A model generated the notes under the pieces. The model was not told the DNA's origin. It saw only the letters and a program-made list of their open reading frames with translations, and searched no databases. DNA of 56,730 bases from Thiotrichaceae bacterium (GTDB lineage Bacteria; Pseudomonadota; Gammaproteobacteria; Thiotrichales; Thiotrichaceae): assembly GCA_027083815.1 (NCBI GenBank), contig JALWMR010000086.1:1-56730 (forward strand). Reading direction: 5' to 3'. Position 1 is the first letter of the stretch; every line of letters begins with the position of its first letter. Made by a program: the position numbers and the translations under genes. This document shows positions 55,170 through 56,730 of this stretch, piece after piece.

Positions 55170-55194
55170 TCTCCATTAATTGATAAAAAGGAGA
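55170..55194 (-). promoter_or_regulatory. Candidate Shine-Dalgarno-sequestering hairpin of thiB
   Basis: On the transcript TCTCC (55190-55194) can pair with GGAGA (55170-55174), the thiB ribosome-binding site. It could form the expression platform of the TPP riboswitch upstream by hiding the ribosome site. The stem is only 5 bp, so this is tentative. Confidence 0.4.
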
Positions 55195-55246
55195 GATGCA
55201 AAGTGACCAAATCAGAAAAAGAATCAAAGCAAGATGATTTAGCCAT

Positions 55247-55339
55247 AACTCACATCCCTACGCCGGTATTAACCGGATCAGGTTCATCGGATTGAGCTTA
55301 GGCTCTCTCAGTTGGATTGATCCAACACTCCGTTGAGTT
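55247..55339 (-). promoter_or_regulatory. TPP riboswitch (THI element)
   Basis: On the transcript, P1 pairs AACTCA with TGAGTT. The conserved CTGAGAG and the 3' region GAACCTGATCCGGTTAATACC, followed by GGCGTAGGGA, are the hallmarks of the THI element. The aptamer ends about 80 nt before the thiB start. Binding of thiamine pyrophosphate should turn the thi operon off; a Shine-Dalgarno-sequestering step is possible. Confidence 0.95.
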
Positions 55340-55390
55340 CGCGTTATTACTATAATGACTTTTTATGCTTTCGCAAGCAGCTGATTATAG

Positions 55391-55500
55391 AGAAAAGGGC
55401 AACCGAGCCGTAGGCGAGATAATGTTGGAGCGTAGCGACGTCTACCTGTAGGGCGGTTGAGCCGAGCAAAACCGTAAAAAAGGTAGGGGGTGTACTTTTG
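55391..55500 (+). repeat. Long copy 17 of the GGGGGGTGTAC repeat family
   Basis: GAGAAAAGGGCAACCGAGCC, then the module (GGCGAGATAATGTTGGAGCG), a CGGTT/AACCG pairing with an eleven-base loop that carries a GCCGAGC insertion, then AAAAAAGGTA with a G run and TGTACTTTTG. It sits between the TPP riboswitch promoter region and the FAD oxidoreductase gene. Confidence 0.86.
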
Positions 55501-55519
55501 GATTAATTAAATAGAAGGT

Positions 55520-56730
55520 TTAACTGTATTTTGAGTAATCTACGTTGATTGTATCAGCCCTAAAAGCTTCATCTGGCAATGAAATAGGCATCAATATGCG
55601 CCTTTCGGGTAGGGTATGAATATTTTTGTGAAGTAATTCTTTGGGCGTTGAGCCTGTTTGCTGGGCAAGAAAAATCTTTCCATTACTGGGCTGGTTTACT
55701 CTAAGCTGAAAGTGTTTTACGCCTTGTATGATCTCATTTATTGATGCTTCGCTCGGGCGTGATAGTCTTTGCGGGATTATATATTTTATGCGTTCATTTT
55801 TAATTAGCATTTCTATCTGCTGGTCTGTTCCGGGTAGTTTTCCTGCCAGGCTTTGTTTAACAAACTGTGCCAGTTGTTTGCCTTCGTTCCAGCACCAGTC
55901 ACCCGTTTCTACAGGGCGTAATACATTTCCTGTGGCAAAATAAGCAGGGTCAGAGCAACGACAAAACTGGTCAATAATGGGGCCATTGGTATTGGGGTCG
56001 ATTTCAAGGTGCCCCATTCGCGCCAGCGATGCTTCGGGGGTGAATTTTCCTGAAAAAATTACGCCATCACATTCGATGCTTGTAGTTTTTCCAAGGGTAT
56101 TTTGTATGACTACCCCGCCCACCTGGTCTTTGCCAAGAATTTCAATCAGTTGTGTATCCAGTAATAGTTTGGTTCCCAGTAGTGGAGGGATAAATTTCAT
56201 TGGGGTGTAAGCGGTAATGCGTTTGTTTTCTTCCAGCATTGCAACCGGCTTGATACCCGCGTGTCGGCAGGTAGCAATGGCAGAGAATGAAACCAGTTCA
56301 CTGCCAATAATGACTGGCTTTTCAAAGGGCTTTTCATCATCAAGATAAACTAGCGATTGCAGTGCGCCAGTGGTCATTATGCCTTTGGGGCGTTGACCAG
56401 AAACTAGCCGTGCTGAGCGGGGCGTTTCACGGGTTCCACTGCTTATTACAACCCGTTTGGCACCTAGCTGTTTAATGCCGTCAGCTGTGGAGAGGATAAG
56501 ATTACCCCCTTGCTCAAGGCTTGTGACAGTTGTGTTAAGTGCAATATTAATCCCAAGGCTTCGTGCTGTCTCAGCAATTTTTTTGGCAAAGGCAGGGCCA
56601 AGATAAACGCGTTTAAACTCGCTTAAACCAAAGGGTGAATGACCACAATGGCGTGGGTTTCCACCTGCCTCTTCGCAGCGCTCCAAAACGATTATATCGC
56701 TTACACCTTGTTTTTTTAGTGCTATGGCGG
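55520..56730 (-). CDS. FAD-dependent oxidoreductase, 5' end outside the window (partial)
   Basis: About 403 codons are present and the frame stays open to the window edge, so the N-terminal FAD-binding Rossmann motif lies just beyond. Upstream of the TTG at 56686 the frame reads IALKKQGVSDIIVLERCEEAGG, which is where GxGxxG and the second strand acid are expected. VVISSGTRETPRSARLVSGQRPKGIMTTGALQ and CDGVIFSGKFTPE...YFATGNVLRPVETGDWCWNEG match the NAD(P)/FAD oxidoreductases of the HcnB/opine-oxidase/GlpA-like type. The substrate cannot be assigned. It is followed by a repeat copy and is in the same direction as thi genes but separated by the riboswitch. Confidence 0.8.
   Translation of the reverse strand, partial: AIALKKQGVSDIIVLERCEEAGGNPRHCGHSPFGLSEFKRVYLGPAFAKKIAETARSLGINIALNTTVTSLEQGGNLILSTADGIKQLGAKRVVISSGTRETPRSARLVSGQRPKGIMTTGALQSLVYLDDEKPFEKPVIIGSELVSFSAIATCRHAGIKPVAMLEENKRITAYTPMKFIPPLLGTKLLLDTQLIEILGKDQVGGVVIQNTLGKTTSIECDGVIFSGKFTPEASLARMGHLEIDPNTNGPIIDQFCRCSDPAYFATGNVLRPVETGDWCWNEGKQLAQFVKQSLAGKLPGTDQQIEMLIKNERIKYIIPQRLSRPSEASINEIIQGVKHFQLRVNQPSNGKIFLAQQTGSTPKELLHKNIHTLPERRILMPISLPDEAFRADTINVDYSKYS

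Noticed and set aside
35-55500. Dispersed G-core repeats taken as CRISPR repeats or as a G-quadruplex array
   Set aside because: Copies are kilobases apart. Each has only one G-run, so an intramolecular quadruplex from a single copy is not possible.

Overview
The window is a chromosomal segment of an AT-leaning gammaproteobacterium. The evidence is the set of conserved gammaproteobacterial gene neighbourhoods: yceD-rpmF-plsX-fabH; trpF-trpB-trpA-accD-folC-dedD-cvpA-purF; ndk-rlmN-pilW-rodZ-hisS-yfgM-bamB; mnmG/rsmG; and thiBPQ behind a TPP riboswitch. I cannot name the genus. No rRNA, tRNA, CRISPR array, prophage or transposase gene was seen.

Layout. 0-6 kb: DyP peroxidase, mnmG, a small membrane protein, rsmG and a periplasmic metallo-beta-lactamase-fold hydrolase. 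6-17 kb is more accessory: a GH114-like lipoprotein, a von Willebrand A protein with five 90-residue repeats, rhlE, a methyltransferase, a PKD-like lipoprotein overlapping a DUF1501 protein, and a DUF302 protein. 17-24 kb is housekeeping: maf, yceD, rpmF, plsX, fabH, uvrC, pgsA. 24-32 kb is the long minus-strand trp/acc/pur cluster ending in an L,D-transpeptidase gene. 32.6-38.3 kb is a plus-strand set of a DUF6502 regulator, an Fn3 lipoprotein and two paralogous beta-propeller/DUF11/GlyGly-CTERM proteins. 38.7-43.5 kb: a GlsB-like protein, an unknown protein, a DUF455 ferritin-like protein, a lytic transglycosylase and pgi. 43.5-50.6 kb: the minus-strand bamB-ndk cluster and a DUF3144 protein. 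50.7-56.7 kb: a thiamine uptake and salvage operon (thiB, thiP, thiQ, thiK-like) and a truncated FAD oxidoreductase gene.

The most striking feature is a dispersed repeat family, apparently not a standard one. I count 17 copies. All share the core AAAGT(A/G)GGGGGGTGTACTTT, whose ends pair around a G-rich loop. Short copies are about 35-40 bp. Long copies carry an extra module of about 60-130 bp, usually closed by a hairpin directly before the core. The stem sequence of that hairpin changes completely between copies while pairing is kept. One copy lies in frame inside the thiB signal peptide, adding 49 codons, as Rickettsia palindromic elements do. Another forms the translation start region of the DUF455 gene, where its G-tract could act as a Shine-Dalgarno. 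A third abuts the uvrC start. No mobilising enzyme for the family is in the window.

The second notable signal is a perfect 30-bp palindrome over the -10 box and start codon of the DUF6502 gene. It predicts a leaderless, operator-controlled transcript heading the cell-surface gene set.
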